From the NCBI RefSeq assembly GCF_015207755.1, contig NZ_JADEWH010000001.1, forward strand, positions 1 to 64,000: a stretch of DNA of 64,000 nucleotides, in the 5' to 3' direction. Below the pieces are notes generated by a model that saw nothing but the letters and a program-made list of their open reading frames with translations, had not been told where the DNA came from and did not search any database. Source of the DNA: Nodularia sp. LEGE 06071 (lineage in GTDB: Bacteria; Cyanobacteriota; Cyanobacteriia; Cyanobacteriales; Nostocaceae). Shown piece after piece: positions 52,507 to 62,944 of the stretch. Positions within the stretch are counted from its first letter, which is position 1, and the number at the start of each line of letters is the position of its first letter. The translations under genes and the position numbers were made by a program.

Positions 52507-54129
52507 ATGTTTCCGCAACGAAAATATTTCGTGATTTTTTTTCTAGTTCTCGCCATAGCAGCTTGTCAAAAAATCCCACCCAAAAATCAGCTTCTAGCAG
52601 CCTTACCACAAGATCCATTAGTTCAAGTTTACTTTAACCACTCCCAAGCTTCAGAATACAAAGAACCTTACCGCCCGCAAACTCGCCCTGGGGATAACTT
52701 AGAAGAACAGATTATCAATACTATTTCTCAAGCTAAAACTACAGTAGATATAGCCATTCAAGAATTGCGTTTACCTAAAATTTCTCAAGCATTAACAGAG
52801 AGACAAAAAGCGGGTGTGAAAGTGAGGGTAATTTTAGAAAATAATTACAGTCGCCCTTGGAGTAGTTTAACACCCGATGAAGTACAGAAGTTAGCTCCTA
52901 GAGAACAAGCCCGTTATCAAGAATTTCATGATTTTGTAGATCTGAACCAAGATAATCAACTCAGCCCAGAAGAAATTAATCAACGCGATGCCTTAATAAT
53001 TTTACACAATGCCAAAATTCCCTGGATAGATGATCGTGCTGATGGTTCAGCCGGTAGTAATTTGATGCACCACAAATTTGTGATTGTCGATAATCGTTGG
53101 GTAATTAAAACTTCAGCTAATTTTACTTTAAGTGATGTTCATGGTGATTATACAAATTTTAGCAGTTTAGGAAATGCCAATAATTTTTTACTAATTGATA
53201 GCCCAGAATTAGCTATTTTATTTACTGAAGAATTCAATATTATGTGGGGTGATGGTCCAGGAGGTCAGCCAGACAGTAGATTTGGCATCCAAAAACCAAT
53301 GCGATCGCCTAAAACTATCACATTAGGTGAAACCAAAATCACTGTACATTTTTCGCCTACTTCTCCCACCCAACCTTGGTATCAATCTAGTAACGGTTTA
53401 ATCGGAAAAACTTTAGATTCTGCCACTACATCTATTGACATGGCATTATTTGTCTTTTCCGAACAGCGTCTTGCTAATATTCTCAAAATCCGGCATCAAA
53501 ATAATGTTTCCATTCGGGCTTTGATTGATTCACAATTTGCTTATCGTTACTATAGTGAAGGTCTAGATATGATGGGAATAGCGCTGAGTAATGATTGTAA
53601 ATATGACGTAGATAATAATCCTTGGCAAAAGCCTCTGACTACTGTCGGTGTACCTACCTTAGCTAAAGGTGATTTATTGCATCATAAATTTGGCGTAATT
53701 GATCAAAAAACAGTTATTACAGGTTCTCACAATTGGTCGAAAGTTGCCAATAATGGTAACGATGAAACACTGTTAATAGTAGAAAATCCAACGATTGCAG
53801 CCCATTATGTGCGTGAATTTTCTCGTCTTTATGACGATGCTAAACTTGGTGTACCACCATCAGTTCAGACAAAAATTGTCGCAGAAGGAAAAAAGTGTCC
53901 TCAGATTATAACTCAGACATCCAGCAAGTCTCTAGAAAGTAAACCAGTAAATATCAATACAGCAACTATAGAAGAATTGGTCACGCTTCCGGGAGTAGGT
54001 AAAAAATTAGCACAGAAAATCATAGTTGCTCGTCAGCAGCAAAAGTTTACATCTCTACAAGATTTAGCCAGAGTGTCAGGTATTAGCACTAAAATGACAG
54101 AAAAATGGCGCGATCGCGTGATTTGGTGA
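52507..54129 (+). CDS. Phospholipase D-like lipoprotein nuclease with EF-hand and HhH domains
   Basis: A 540-residue lipoprotein; the start is ATG at 52507 (a GTG lies at 52501). The signal peptide ends in the lipobox LAIAAC with Cys20. Two PLD HKD motifs (HHKFVIVD and HHKFGVID) are the active site. An EF-hand-like calcium loop DLNQDNQLSPEE (145-156) lies between the first half motifs. The C-terminus (about 480-540) is a ComEA-type helix-hairpin-helix DNA-binding domain (LPGVGKKLAQKI). Expected outside the inner membrane, cutting DNA or phosphodiester. The combination is unusual. Confidence 0.85.
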   Translation: MFPQRKYFVIFFLVLAIAACQKIPPKNQLLAALPQDPLVQVYFNHSQASEYKEPYRPQTRPGDNLEEQIINTISQAKTTVDIAIQELRLPKISQALTERQKAGVKVRVILENNYSRPWSSLTPDEVQKLAPREQARYQEFHDFVDLNQDNQLSPEEINQRDALIILHNAKIPWIDDRADGSAGSNLMHHKFVIVDNRWVIKTSANFTLSDVHGDYTNFSSLGNANNFLLIDSPELAILFTEEFNIMWGDGPGGQPDSRFGIQKPMRSPKTITLGETKITVHFSPTSPTQPWYQSSNGLIGKTLDSATTSIDMALFVFSEQRLANILKIRHQNNVSIRALIDSQFAYRYYSEGLDMMGIALSNDCKYDVDNNPWQKPLTTVGVPTLAKGDLLHHKFGVIDQKTVITGSHNWSKVANNGNDETLLIVENPTIAAHYVREFSRLYDDAKLGVPPSVQTKIVAEGKKCPQIITQTSSKSLESKPVNINTATIEELVTLPGVGKKLAQKIIVARQQQKFTSLQDLARVSGISTKMTEKWRDRVIW

Positions 54130-54168
54130 ATTCAATCTAACTGGTTTTCAGCTTCAGTTTTACGATCC

Positions 54169-54185
54169 CCCCTCTCTCAGAGGGG
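54169..54185 (+). terminator. Hairpin after the PLD-like gene
   Basis: CCCCTCT, loop CTC, AGAGGGG: a 7-bp perfect stem 40 bases past the stop, without a T-run. Confidence 0.5.
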
Positions 54186-54399
54186 ATAAATTACAAACTG
54201 ATGAATATGAGTATTTGTGAAAATTACGTAAATCAATACACAATCTTCATAAATGTAAAATCGTTGATTTGGTCTATTTTTTCGGTGATTTTGCCGTCTA
54301 ATGCTGATAAAACCTGAACTTTAGCCATTTAGCAATTCTCCTGAATTATATATTTTTTATATAAAGATATAGTCTACTACTAGCAAAAAACATAAATTG

Positions 54400-54426
54400 A
54401 CCAGTAGTATATGACGATACACTGGT
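54400..54426. promoter_or_regulatory. Conserved palindrome upstream of PEP-CTERM gene 1
   Basis: ACCAGT and ACTGGT with a 15-base TATGAxGATAC-type centre. The same element lies at 56073-56099 before PEP-CTERM gene 2, so it has been kept in both copies, as an operator might be. Function inferred. Confidence 0.4.
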
Positions 54427-54669
54427 GAGTAATGTTATTTAGTTAAATAAAAAACTAAGTATAAATTCATCAAGTTAAAACTTCTCTGCTGTTGGAAGAA
54501 ATCAGGAAAATTTTAATACTTCAAGAATTTCTTTGATTTCAAGATGTGCGATCGCCGCCCAATCTGAGTTTTCCATACTCACAACACAAAAATTTTGCTG
54601 AAAGCTACGCAAAAGCAGTTTAGATGTGCCTCCATTGTTTAAGTTCACAGTTATTGGGAGAAAATCACA

Positions 54670-55626
54670 ATGAACTCATTGACAAAATTTTTGTCACAAA
54701 GCGCATTCACATTGGTAGGTTTAGGTCTAGCCACAGTTCCGGCTAACGCCCTGACGGTCACTCCAACGAGCGACCCTATCACTTTAGCTAACGGAATTTT
54801 TGGTAGTGATGTCAATGTTTTTGCTGTTAGATACTCAGGCGCACCTGAAGCTTCTGGTACTTTCACTAGCGGCTTTGAGGCAATTGGAATAGATACCGGT
54901 CTAATTTTGACTACTGGTAGCGCTAAGGGTGCAGAAGGACCAAATAGCACTTTTTTGCCCAGAAACCCAGGAGTGAATAACAATTTAACAGGGGATCTCA
55001 ACTTAGATACGTTGACTCCTTCCTCTACTCTGGATGCCACTATTCTCGAAATTGATTTCTTTACCACAGGCAGCGGTGAGATATCATTCGACTACGTTTT
55101 TGCATCAGAAGAATACCCCGCATCTAGCACAAGTAGTTTGAGTTTCGCTGACGTATTTGGTTTCTTCTTGGATGAAACAAATATTGCCTTACTTCCTGAT
55201 GGGACACCAGTTTCAGTCACGAACGTGAATGGTGGTAGTCCATTAGGTACTAATGCTGTCAACACATCGTTTTTTATCAACAACCCAGTAGGTAGTGCCG
55301 GCACTGAATATAATGGTTTTACCACAGTGTTAACTGCTCAAGCTACAGGACTAGTTGCAAACCAGAACTATACACTTAAACTGGCAATTGCAGACGTAGG
55401 TACTGCTTTTGTGGATTCTGCTGTGTTTATTAAAGCTGGTACTTTAACTGGCGGTCCAGTTGATCCAGTTGATCCAGTTGATCCAGTCGATCCAGTTGAT
55501 CCAGTCGATCCAGTACAAAGTGTTCCTGAACCAACTACTATTTTGGGTCTCTTGGCATTGGGTGCCTTTGGTGCTAATACCGAGTTAAAGCGTAAACAAC
55601 AACAGAAAGCTATTGCTCGCCTGTAA
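54670..55626 (+). CDS. PEP-CTERM surface protein with choice-of-anchor L domain, copy 1
   Basis: A 318-residue exported protein. A signal peptide (MNSLTKFLSQSAFTLVGLGL, cleavage near VPANA), a choice-of-anchor L domain (about 35-255) with IDTGLILTTGS, YVFASEEYP and FTTVLTAQATGL, then a Pro-Val-Asp linker from a 9-bp DNA repeat (GTTGATCCA), and the C-terminal sorting signal VPEPTTILGLLALGAFG with a basic tail. It is expected to be sorted by an exosortase to the surface or exopolysaccharide. A near copy follows at 56350. Confidence 0.88.
   Translation: MNSLTKFLSQSAFTLVGLGLATVPANALTVTPTSDPITLANGIFGSDVNVFAVRYSGAPEASGTFTSGFEAIGIDTGLILTTGSAKGAEGPNSTFLPRNPGVNNNLTGDLNLDTLTPSSTLDATILEIDFFTTGSGEISFDYVFASEEYPASSTSSLSFADVFGFFLDETNIALLPDGTPVSVTNVNGGSPLGTNAVNTSFFINNPVGSAGTEYNGFTTVLTAQATGLVANQNYTLKLAIADVGTAFVDSAVFIKAGTLTGGPVDPVDPVDPVDPVDPVDPVQSVPEPTTILGLLALGAFGANTELKRKQQQKAIARL
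55456..55514 (+). repeat. 9-bp tandem repeat encoding (PVD)n
   Basis: Copies of GTTGATCCA / GTCGATCCA in frame, giving the PVDPVDPVDP linker before the PEP-CTERM anchor. The second gene has its own, longer array at 57142-57210. Confidence 0.85.
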
Positions 55627-55658
55627 TCCATCACCCATTTAATAGTGTAGCTGCTTGG

Positions 55659-55687
55659 ACTGCCATTGAAAGACACGGCAGTTTTTT
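55659..55687 (+). terminator. Factor-independent terminator after PEP-CTERM gene 1
   Basis: ACTGCC and GGCAGT pair around a 12-base loop, followed by six T. Same sequence after gene 2. Confidence 0.88.
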
Positions 55688-55724
55688 CAGCTGATGTTTC
55701 CCGAAATCGTAGCATAACCTAGTA

Positions 55725-55830
55725 CAAGTCGGCGTAAATAAACAGACCATTCAAAATCCATGAAAAGCCCATTTTATAAGCTTTTTGACTTTTGACTTTT
55801 GACTTTTGACTTCACGGGGGTACTAGCCTA
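55725..55830. repeat. MITE-like dispersed repeat with (TTTTGAC)4 heptamers
   Basis: CGGCGTAAATAAAC, TTCAAAA, ATTTTATAAGC, then four TTTTGAC heptamers and TACTAG. It aligns with 62857-62941 over its middle and differs in heptamer number. Confidence 0.6.
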
Positions 55831-56072
55831 CTTTCTGAGTGCAGATGCGATTTGGGAATAGTCAAAAGTCTATAAATACATACCTGTATTTGTAAAATTT
55901 ACGTAAATCAACACACAATCTTCACAAACCGAAAATCCATTATTTGGACTATTTACCCGAAAAAATTCAGTCTAATCCTGATGGAATCTAAATTTCAGAT
56001 ATTTTGAAATTTTCCTTAATTATGTGTTTTTTATATAAACATCGGGTCGGGTGTAGCAAAAGACAGAGATTG

Positions 56073-56099
56073 ACCAGTATTCTATGATGATACACTGGT
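56073..56099. promoter_or_regulatory. Conserved palindrome upstream of PEP-CTERM gene 2
   Basis: ACCAGT (56073-56078) and ACTGGT (56094-56099), counterpart of 54400-54426. Confidence 0.4.
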
Positions 56100-56349
56100 G
56101 GTAGATGTTACTTAGTTGAAAATACTAAGTATAACTTCACAAAGTTATAACCTTTCAGGTGCTGGAAAAAGTCAGAATATTTTCAGTGATTAAGAAATTT
56201 ACCTGATTTCAGGATGTGCGATCGCAGCCAAACCTGAGTTTTCCATCTTCACAACACAGAACTGGTGCTTAATTTTGCTGAAGCTACTTAAAAGCACTTT
56301 TAGATATGCCGCCATTGTTAAAGTTCACAGTTATTGGGAGAAAATCACA

Positions 56350-57324
56350 ATGAACTCATTGACCAAATTTTTGTCACACAGTGCATTCGCATTAGTAAGT
56401 TTAGGTATAGCCGCAGTTCCGGCTCACTCCCTTACCATCAATCCCGCTAACAACGCTAACGATTTAGTTAACCAAATTTTGGGTGATGGTATCGACGTTT
56501 TTAATATCACATACCTTGGCGCACCTGCTGCATCTGGTCTCTTCACCAATGGCTTGTCATCAGGGATTGGCATAGATTCGGGTATAATTTTGACTACTGG
56601 TCAAGCTAGTCTGGCAGTCGGACCTAATGGCTCTGCTAGCGCCGGAACTCCCAATGGTTTACCAGGAGATGCTCAGTTAAACAGCTTGGTTTCTCCTTTC
56701 GAGACGGAAGATGCCACTGTTCTGGAATTTGATTTTATCTCAGGAACAGGTGATCTCTTTTTCAACTACGTTTTTGCATCAGAAGAATACACCGAATTTG
56801 TCGGCAGTCAATTCAATGATGTATTTGCTTTCTTCTTGAATGGGGAAAATATTGCCTTAATCCCTGGAACTAACACCCCAGTTTCCATCAATAACGTTAA
56901 TGCTGGTAATCCATTAACGAGTACTAGCGCTATTAATCCTCAGTTTTACGTTAATAACGACTTAAGTGGAGGTACAAGCCCTTTCAATATTGAATACGAC
57001 GGCTTCACCACAGTCCTCACGGCTATAGCCACAGGATTAACTCCTGGCAGTACTAATACAATTAAATTAGCAATTGCAGATGTAGGTGATAATATCTTAG
57101 ACTCTGCTGTGTTTATTCAATCTGGTAGTTTCTCCGCCGCTCCAGTTGATCCAGTTGATCCAGTTAATCCAGTTGATCCAGTCGATCCAGTTGATCCAGT
57201 CGATCCAGTACAAAAAAGTGTTCCTGAACCAACTACTATTTTGGGTCTGTTGGCATTAGGTGCGTTTGGTGCTAGTACCAAGTTGAAGCGTAAACAACAA
57301 CAGAAAGCTGTTGCTCAAGTATAA
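56350..57324 (+). CDS. PEP-CTERM surface protein with choice-of-anchor L domain, copy 2
   Basis: A 324-residue paralogue of 54670-55626; the start is ATG at 56350 (MNSLTKFLSHSAFALVSLGI), with GGGAGAA upstream. It has the same order: signal peptide, choice-of-anchor L domain with IDSGIILTTGQ and YVFASEEYTEF, PVD linker and the VPEPTTILGLLALGAFG sorting signal. Signal, promoter, terminator and C-terminus are nearly identical to copy 1, while the domain has diverged, for example in loops around the SEEY motif. It is probably part of the sheath or outer surface. Confidence 0.88.
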   Translation: MNSLTKFLSHSAFALVSLGIAAVPAHSLTINPANNANDLVNQILGDGIDVFNITYLGAPAASGLFTNGLSSGIGIDSGIILTTGQASLAVGPNGSASAGTPNGLPGDAQLNSLVSPFETEDATVLEFDFISGTGDLFFNYVFASEEYTEFVGSQFNDVFAFFLNGENIALIPGTNTPVSINNVNAGNPLTSTSAINPQFYVNNDLSGGTSPFNIEYDGFTTVLTAIATGLTPGSTNTIKLAIADVGDNILDSAVFIQSGSFSAAPVDPVDPVNPVDPVDPVDPVDPVQKSVPEPTTILGLLALGAFGASTKLKRKQQQKAVAQV

Positions 57325-57355
57325 TCGATCACCCATTGAATTAAAAAACATTTTG

Positions 57356-57384
57356 ACTGCCATTGAAAGACACGGCAGTTTTTT
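57356..57384 (+). terminator. Factor-independent terminator after PEP-CTERM gene 2
   Basis: ACTGCC and GGCAGT stem with a 12-base loop and six T, same as at 55659-55687. Confidence 0.88.
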
Positions 57385-57421
57385 GTTTTGAGCTTTCCCA
57401 AATAGGGACATCATATCACCT

Positions 57422-57444
57422 ACTCCCCACTCCCCACTCCCCAC
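57422..57444. repeat. Heptamer array (ACTCCCC)3
   Basis: Three copies plus two bases. The reverse complement, GGGGAGT, is the unit of the array inside chlH. Confidence 0.85.
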
Positions 57445-57594
57445 CTTTTTTAAGGAATTACTAAGGGAGTTGTGTCCCCCTCCGGTGCTAGAGTGTAAGA
57501 TGACCGAGAATAACGGGATACAAGCCCCTTCACTTCGGCAAGCTCAGTACAAGCCTTCTAGGGCTTTCTGGTAAAATTGTCATATAGTCGCCAT

Positions 57595-57706
57595 AGGGCA
57601 TTGGGAGACTTTAAACGGACGTGGAGGGATGGTAAGACTATCTTGGGAGCATCAACCCGAAGAAGCGTCAAGGAATCCTCGGACTTTAGGACGAGGAGGT
57701 ATGTCA
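57595..57706 (+). mobile_element. Relic of an IS200/IS605-family right end (tnpB 3' end)
   Basis: The stretch GCATCAACCCGAAGAAGCGT runs into GGAATCCTCGGACTTTAGGA and CGAGGAGGTATGTCAAA. The hairpin TCCTCG (57676-57681) with CGAGGA (57692-57697) around a CTTTAG-type loop and the GTCAA end are typical of TnpB element right ends, where the guide (omega) RNA scaffold also lies. A fragment resembling a TnpB C-terminus (RALGDFKRTWRDGKTILGAS) is read just before it. No intact tnpB is nearby. It now forms part of the atpD leader. Confidence 0.45.
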
Positions 57707-57743
57707 AATTGCATAATCTTATGTCTTCCCAGACCCTATCTGA

Positions 57744-59255
<1,512 letters not shown>

Positions 59256-59315
59256 GTAATTACTTAATGGCTAGTGACAAATTATTAAAGATCACAGACA
59301 AAGGACAAAGGACAA

Positions 59316-59729
59316 ATGACTCTAACCGTTCGTGTAGTTTCCCCAGACAAAACAGTATGGGATGCCGCAGCTGAGGAAGTAGTTCTACCCAGCACTACAG
59401 GTCAGTTAGGTATCCTCAGTGGACACGCACCGATGTTGACTGCTTTAGATACAGGTGTGATGCGCGTCCGTGCTAGCAAAAACGAAGATTGGCAAGCGAT
59501 CGCTTTATGGGGTGGCTTTGCCGAAGTCGAAGAAGATGAAGTGACAATTTTGGTGAATGGTGCTGAACGTGGCGACACTATTAAACTTGAAGATGCTCGT
59601 GCTGCTTACACCCAAGCACAAACACGGCTAAATCAAGTGCCAGCCGGAGAAAAGCAAGCCCAAATTCAGGCTACCCAAGCCTTCAAACGCGCCCGCGCTC
59701 GCTTCCAAGCGGCTGGTGGTTCGGTCTAA
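59316..59729 (+). CDS. atpC: F0F1 ATP synthase subunit epsilon
   Basis: A 137-residue epsilon subunit. [40 protein letters not shown] form the N-terminal beta sandwich; the Ala/Arg-rich C-terminal two-helix part regulates ATPase activity. It follows atpD by 96 bases, part of which is the heptamer array; in cyanobacteria the two are co-transcribed. Named atpE in the cyanobacterial/plastid scheme. Confidence 0.95.
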   Translation: MTLTVRVVSPDKTVWDAAAEEVVLPSTTGQLGILSGHAPMLTALDTGVMRVRASKNEDWQAIALWGGFAEVEEDEVTILVNGAERGDTIKLEDARAAYTQAQTRLNQVPAGEKQAQIQATQAFKRARARFQAAGGSV

Positions 59730-59756
59730 ATTTAGACATAGACACTTTTCTTTTGT

Positions 59757-59790
59757 GGGGTGGGCATCTTGCCCGCCCCTTAGTATTTTT
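59757..59790. terminator. Terminator between convergent atpC and ackA
   Basis: GGGGTGGGC and GCCCGCCCC pair over 9 bp (one G-T) around ATCTT, followed by TTAGTATTTTT on the plus strand. It can serve atpC. Confidence 0.75.
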
Positions 59791-59805
59791 AAATGCAGAG
59801 GTTTG

Positions 59806-61026
59806 CTATTGTTTCTGCATGAGTTGCCAAGATTTTTGCGCGATCGCCCAGTCTTCTTGAGTCCGGATGACTAATACCCGCACAGATGAGTTAGCTGTGG
59901 CTATATCTTGATCAATGGGCTGTTGCTGATTTTTCGCTGGGTCAATTTTTAAGCCCAAAAATCCAAAGGCTTCACAGGCTGCTTGGCGAATTCCTGGAGA
60001 TTTTTCACCTATACCTGCGGTGAATACTAAAGCATCTAATCCCCCTAAACTGGCCAGCATCGAACCAATACCAGACCGTAAGTGATGCACATACATATCC
60101 CAAGCGAGTTGAGCGCGGTAATTCCCTTCCGCGATCGCGGCGATTACCTGGGGTAAGTCGCTGGATACACCCGAAATTCCTCGTAAGCCAGAACCTTTAT
60201 TTAATACATAGTCTAGCCTTTCCGCAGAGTAATTCGATTGCCGCAACAAATAAATCAAAATCCCTGGATCAACTGAACCGGAACGACTACCCATCATTAA
60301 CCCATCCAGGGGAGTAAATCCCATAGTAGTATCAATACTGCGGCCATTTTTAATCGCCGCCAAAGAGCAACCATTCCCCAAATGACAGGTAATTAAGCGC
60401 AGGGATGCTAAATCTTGGTTGAGGATTTGAGCCGCACGACCTGAGCAATATTGATGACTAATACCATGAAAACCGTAGCGGCGAATACCTTGCTCTACCC
60501 ACTCATAGGGACCAGGATAGATGGCTGCGGCATCAGGGAGAGTGGCATGAAATCCGGTATCAAATACTGCTACTTGGGTGACATCTCCCAAGCTTTGCTC
60601 AATGGCTTCTATCCCTTCTAAAGCGGCTGGATTATGTGCTGGAGCTAAACTAGATAATCGGGAGATTGTCTGTTTCACTTCTTCTGTAATCACCACACTT
60701 TTTCTGTATTCCTGACCACCATGTACGACACGATGTCCCACTACATCAATTTCTGAGAGATGATCGATGACTTTGGTCGCACCGCGACTGAGAGTATAAA
60801 GCATATAAGCGACGTGTGCGCGTCGCGAATCGCCATAGATTGATTCTTGCAGCGTTTCACCCGTAGCTGTTTTCACTTCAATTTCTGCCACACCCCGGTC
60901 TTGGGTCCAGTTCACTTTTCCTGACCACAGAGGCTGCGGTGCGACTGTGGGTAAACGATTATCTGCAATTTCATACAGACAACTTTTTTGGCTACTAGAG
61001 CCAGCATTTAAAACTAATACTTTCAT
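59806..61026 (-). CDS. ackA: Acetate kinase
   Basis: A 406-residue ASKHA-fold kinase that interconverts acetyl phosphate and ADP with acetate and ATP. KVLVLNAGSSSQKSCLYEI, VGHRVVHGG, VFDTGFHATLP, GRSIDTTMGFTPLDGLMMGS and ALVFTAGIGE are the conserved blocks. No pta gene is in the window. Transcribed convergently with the atp genes. Confidence 0.95.
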   Translation of the reverse strand: MKVLVLNAGSSSQKSCLYEIADNRLPTVAPQPLWSGKVNWTQDRGVAEIEVKTATGETLQESIYGDSRRAHVAYMLYTLSRGATKVIDHLSEIDVVGHRVVHGGQEYRKSVVITEEVKQTISRLSSLAPAHNPAALEGIEAIEQSLGDVTQVAVFDTGFHATLPDAAAIYPGPYEWVEQGIRRYGFHGISHQYCSGRAAQILNQDLASLRLITCHLGNGCSLAAIKNGRSIDTTMGFTPLDGLMMGSRSGSVDPGILIYLLRQSNYSAERLDYVLNKGSGLRGISGVSSDLPQVIAAIAEGNYRAQLAWDMYVHHLRSGIGSMLASLGGLDALVFTAGIGEKSPGIRQAACEAFGFLGLKIDPAKNQQQPIDQDIATANSSVRVLVIRTQEDWAIAQKSWQLMQKQ

Positions 61027-61125
61027 TACTTTTACCTATTTGACGTTTGTGAACGATTAACTATATGGGTGCTAATTTTCAGCTATTAAATAAACTAATT
61101 ACCGCTAATTCCAGAAAGGCAAAAC

Positions 61126-61470
61126 GTGAAAAGTTTCCAGAAGCTATATTCAATTACGATTTTGGTCTTTGCCTTCATCTATCCATCGGCTATGGCTGAA
61201 GCTAAAGATAATAATGTAAATAATGTTCTCCATCAGCAGAATGTGGAACTAGAGACAAATTTAGTGGGGGGAGATACCAGCCCAGAACTTTTGTTAGCTC
61301 ATAGACATAATCGACGCTATCGTAGAAGACCCTCTACAGGAAACCAATACAACCGTCGTAGAACACGTAATCAACGCATTCGTTATAGTGGACAATACTA
61401 TCGTCGTGGGCGATGGCAGCTAGTGCGCGATCGCCATGGTAGATTAATGTATGACTGGCGAAGACATTAA
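61126..61470 (+). CDS. Small secreted Arg/Tyr-rich protein
   Basis: A 114-residue protein with a GTG start at 61126. The signal peptide KSFQKLYSITILVFAFIYPS has likely cleavage near AMAEA. The mature part is short and acidic, then a very basic, Arg- and Tyr-rich end (HRHNRRYRRRP...YRRGRWQLVRDRHGRL). It may bind polyanions or polysaccharide. No family is recognised. Neighbours ackA and tal give no functional hint. Confidence 0.6.
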   Translation: MKSFQKLYSITILVFAFIYPSAMAEAKDNNVNNVLHQQNVELETNLVGGDTSPELLLAHRHNRRYRRRPSTGNQYNRRRTRNQRIRYSGQYYRRGRWQLVRDRHGRLMYDWRRH

Positions 61471-61497
61471 AGCACCAACAAAATAGAAAATGAGAGT

Positions 61498-61524
61498 AAC
61501 AGGTTGAGTCTTCCCCAACCTGTT
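61498..61524. terminator. Bidirectional terminator between convergent genes
   Basis: AACAGGTTG and CAACCTGTT, a perfect 9-bp stem with a 9-base loop, between the secreted protein gene and tal. Confidence 0.7.
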
Positions 61525-61547
61525 CTGCGGATGCTGAGGATAGTGCC

Positions 61548-62552
61548 TTAACGGCTGGCTATCACTTCTCCCTCAAGGCTAGCTAGTCGCTCTGCTAATA
61601 GTTTTTCTAAAGCAACTAGGGCTTTGGTAAAGCCATCGATACCCTCTGCTAGTTTGTCAGATGCCATGCGGTCAGCAGCGTGCATCTTGTCATAGGTAGC
61701 TTTATCAACGGATATCTTTTTGATTTCCATGTTTGCTACTTTAGCAGGATCAAGTTTGCGTGGCAGTTCTCCAATAGTTGCGTGCAATTCTGCTAACAGT
61801 CCCGGCGAAATGGTCAGCAGGTCACAACCCGCCAATTCGGTAATTTCGCCAATGTTGCGGAAGCTGGCTCCCATAACTTCGGTTTTATAGCCGAATTTTT
61901 TGTAATAGTTGTAGACTGTGGTGACTGACAGTACACCTGGATCTTCGGCGGCGGGATAGCTATCGCGTCCAGTATCTTTCTTGTACCAGTCGAGAATTCG
62001 GCCCACGAAGGGAGAAATTAAGGTTACGCCGGCTTCTGCACAGGCGATCGCTTGGTGAAGACCAAACAACAATGTTAAGTTACAATGAATACCTTCTTTC
62101 TCAAGAATTTCCGCAGCGCGAATGCCTTCCCAAGTGGTGGCAATTTTGATGAGGACGCGATCGCGATCGACACCAGCCGCCTTGTACTGAGCAATCAATT
62201 CTCTGCCTTTGGTAACAGTAGCTTCAGTATCAAAAGACAAGCGAGCATCTACTTCTGTAGAAACACGACCAGGAATAATTTGTAAAATCTTCAAACCGAA
62301 AGCCACTGCTAAACGGTCAAAAGCCAAAGTCACGATATCTGCTTGGCTAGCAGCAGCACCGGCATCTTTCTTCGCTTGGAGTAAAGTTTGATCAACAATT
62401 TCCTGATATTCCGGCATCTGTGCCGCCGCCGTAATCAGAGAAGGATTAGTAGTAGCATCTTGGGGTGTAAACTTCTCAATAGCCTTGATATCCCCTGTAT
62501 CCGCCACCACAACGGTCATTTGGCGTAATTGTTCTAGTAAAGTTTTAGACAT
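61548..62552 (-). CDS. tal: Transaldolase
   Basis: A 334-residue TalB-type enzyme of the pentose phosphate pathway. The Schiff-base Lys is in [15 protein letters not shown]; early [29 protein letters not shown] and late [20 protein letters not shown] are typical. Moves a dihydroxyacetone unit from sedoheptulose 7-phosphate to glyceraldehyde 3-phosphate. It shares the glycolytic/pentose phosphate theme with gap, the next gene. Confidence 0.95.
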   Translation of the reverse strand: MSKTLLEQLRQMTVVVADTGDIKAIEKFTPQDATTNPSLITAAAQMPEYQEIVDQTLLQAKKDAGAAASQADIVTLAFDRLAVAFGLKILQIIPGRVSTEVDARLSFDTEATVTKGRELIAQYKAAGVDRDRVLIKIATTWEGIRAAEILEKEGIHCNLTLLFGLHQAIACAEAGVTLISPFVGRILDWYKKDTGRDSYPAAEDPGVLSVTTVYNYYKKFGYKTEVMGASFRNIGEITELAGCDLLTISPGLLAELHATIGELPRKLDPAKVANMEIKKISVDKATYDKMHAADRMASDKLAEGIDGFTKALVALEKLLAERLASLEGEVIASR

Positions 62553-62944
62553 ATTTTTCTCCGTGAGTTGTGCTGGTTTCGGACGTACTTAATTCCTTAC
62601 TTGTTTACACTCTTGACTGTTCCTCAAAATTCCGATTTTGGCAACTTTTCTTAAACATTGCCCACATTGGCTAGCTAAAATTAATTACAGCCCTATTTTA
62701 GGTGGGTTCTGCCAAAATTGGCTGTCCAATGGAATGCACTTTAATTAAACGGGTTGTTCCCAACTTAGCCATTTCTCTTGTAGAGACGCGATAAATCGCG
62801 TCTAATTTATCTGATTTATAGCGTCTGTGGGATAAATCGCGTCTCTCACCAAACACCAGTACCGCAAGGCGTAAATAAAACCCCTAAATAATTCAAAAGT
62901 CTATTCTATAAGCCTTTTGACTTCTGCCTTGCGGTGCCAGTAAG
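62553..62944. other. Intergenic region between gap and tal
   Basis: 392 bases. It contains a direct repeat of GATAAATCGCGTCT-type words at 62788-62843 and the dispersed repeat 62857-62941. No gene seen. Confidence 0.6.
62857..62941. repeat. MITE-like dispersed repeat with inverted ends
   Basis: TACCGCAAGGC near the left end and GCCTTGCGGTGCC at the right end are inverted repeats; the middle GCGTAAATAAA, TTCAAAAGTCTATTCTATAAG and CTTTTGACTT matches 55725-55830, and the right end in reverse matches 20891-20935. It abuts the gap stop codon. Confidence 0.65.

Larger units (their letters stand above)
54130..54669. other. Promoter region of the first PEP-CTERM gene
   Basis: 540 bases. Holds the hairpin 54169-54185, a palindrome ACCAGT...ACTGGT at 54400-54426 and a GGGAGAA ribosome binding site just before the ATG. 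From about 54215 it is alignable with the region upstream of the second PEP-CTERM gene (from about 55895), so it belongs to a tandem duplication. Confidence 0.7.
55688..56349. other. Region between the two PEP-CTERM genes
   Basis: 662 bases. Holds the dispersed repeat 55725-55830 and then a duplicate of the 54215-54669 promoter region with palindrome 56073-56099 and GGGAGAA before the ATG at 56350. The stretch from 56275 reads open in the same frame as the gene but looks non-coding. Confidence 0.7.
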
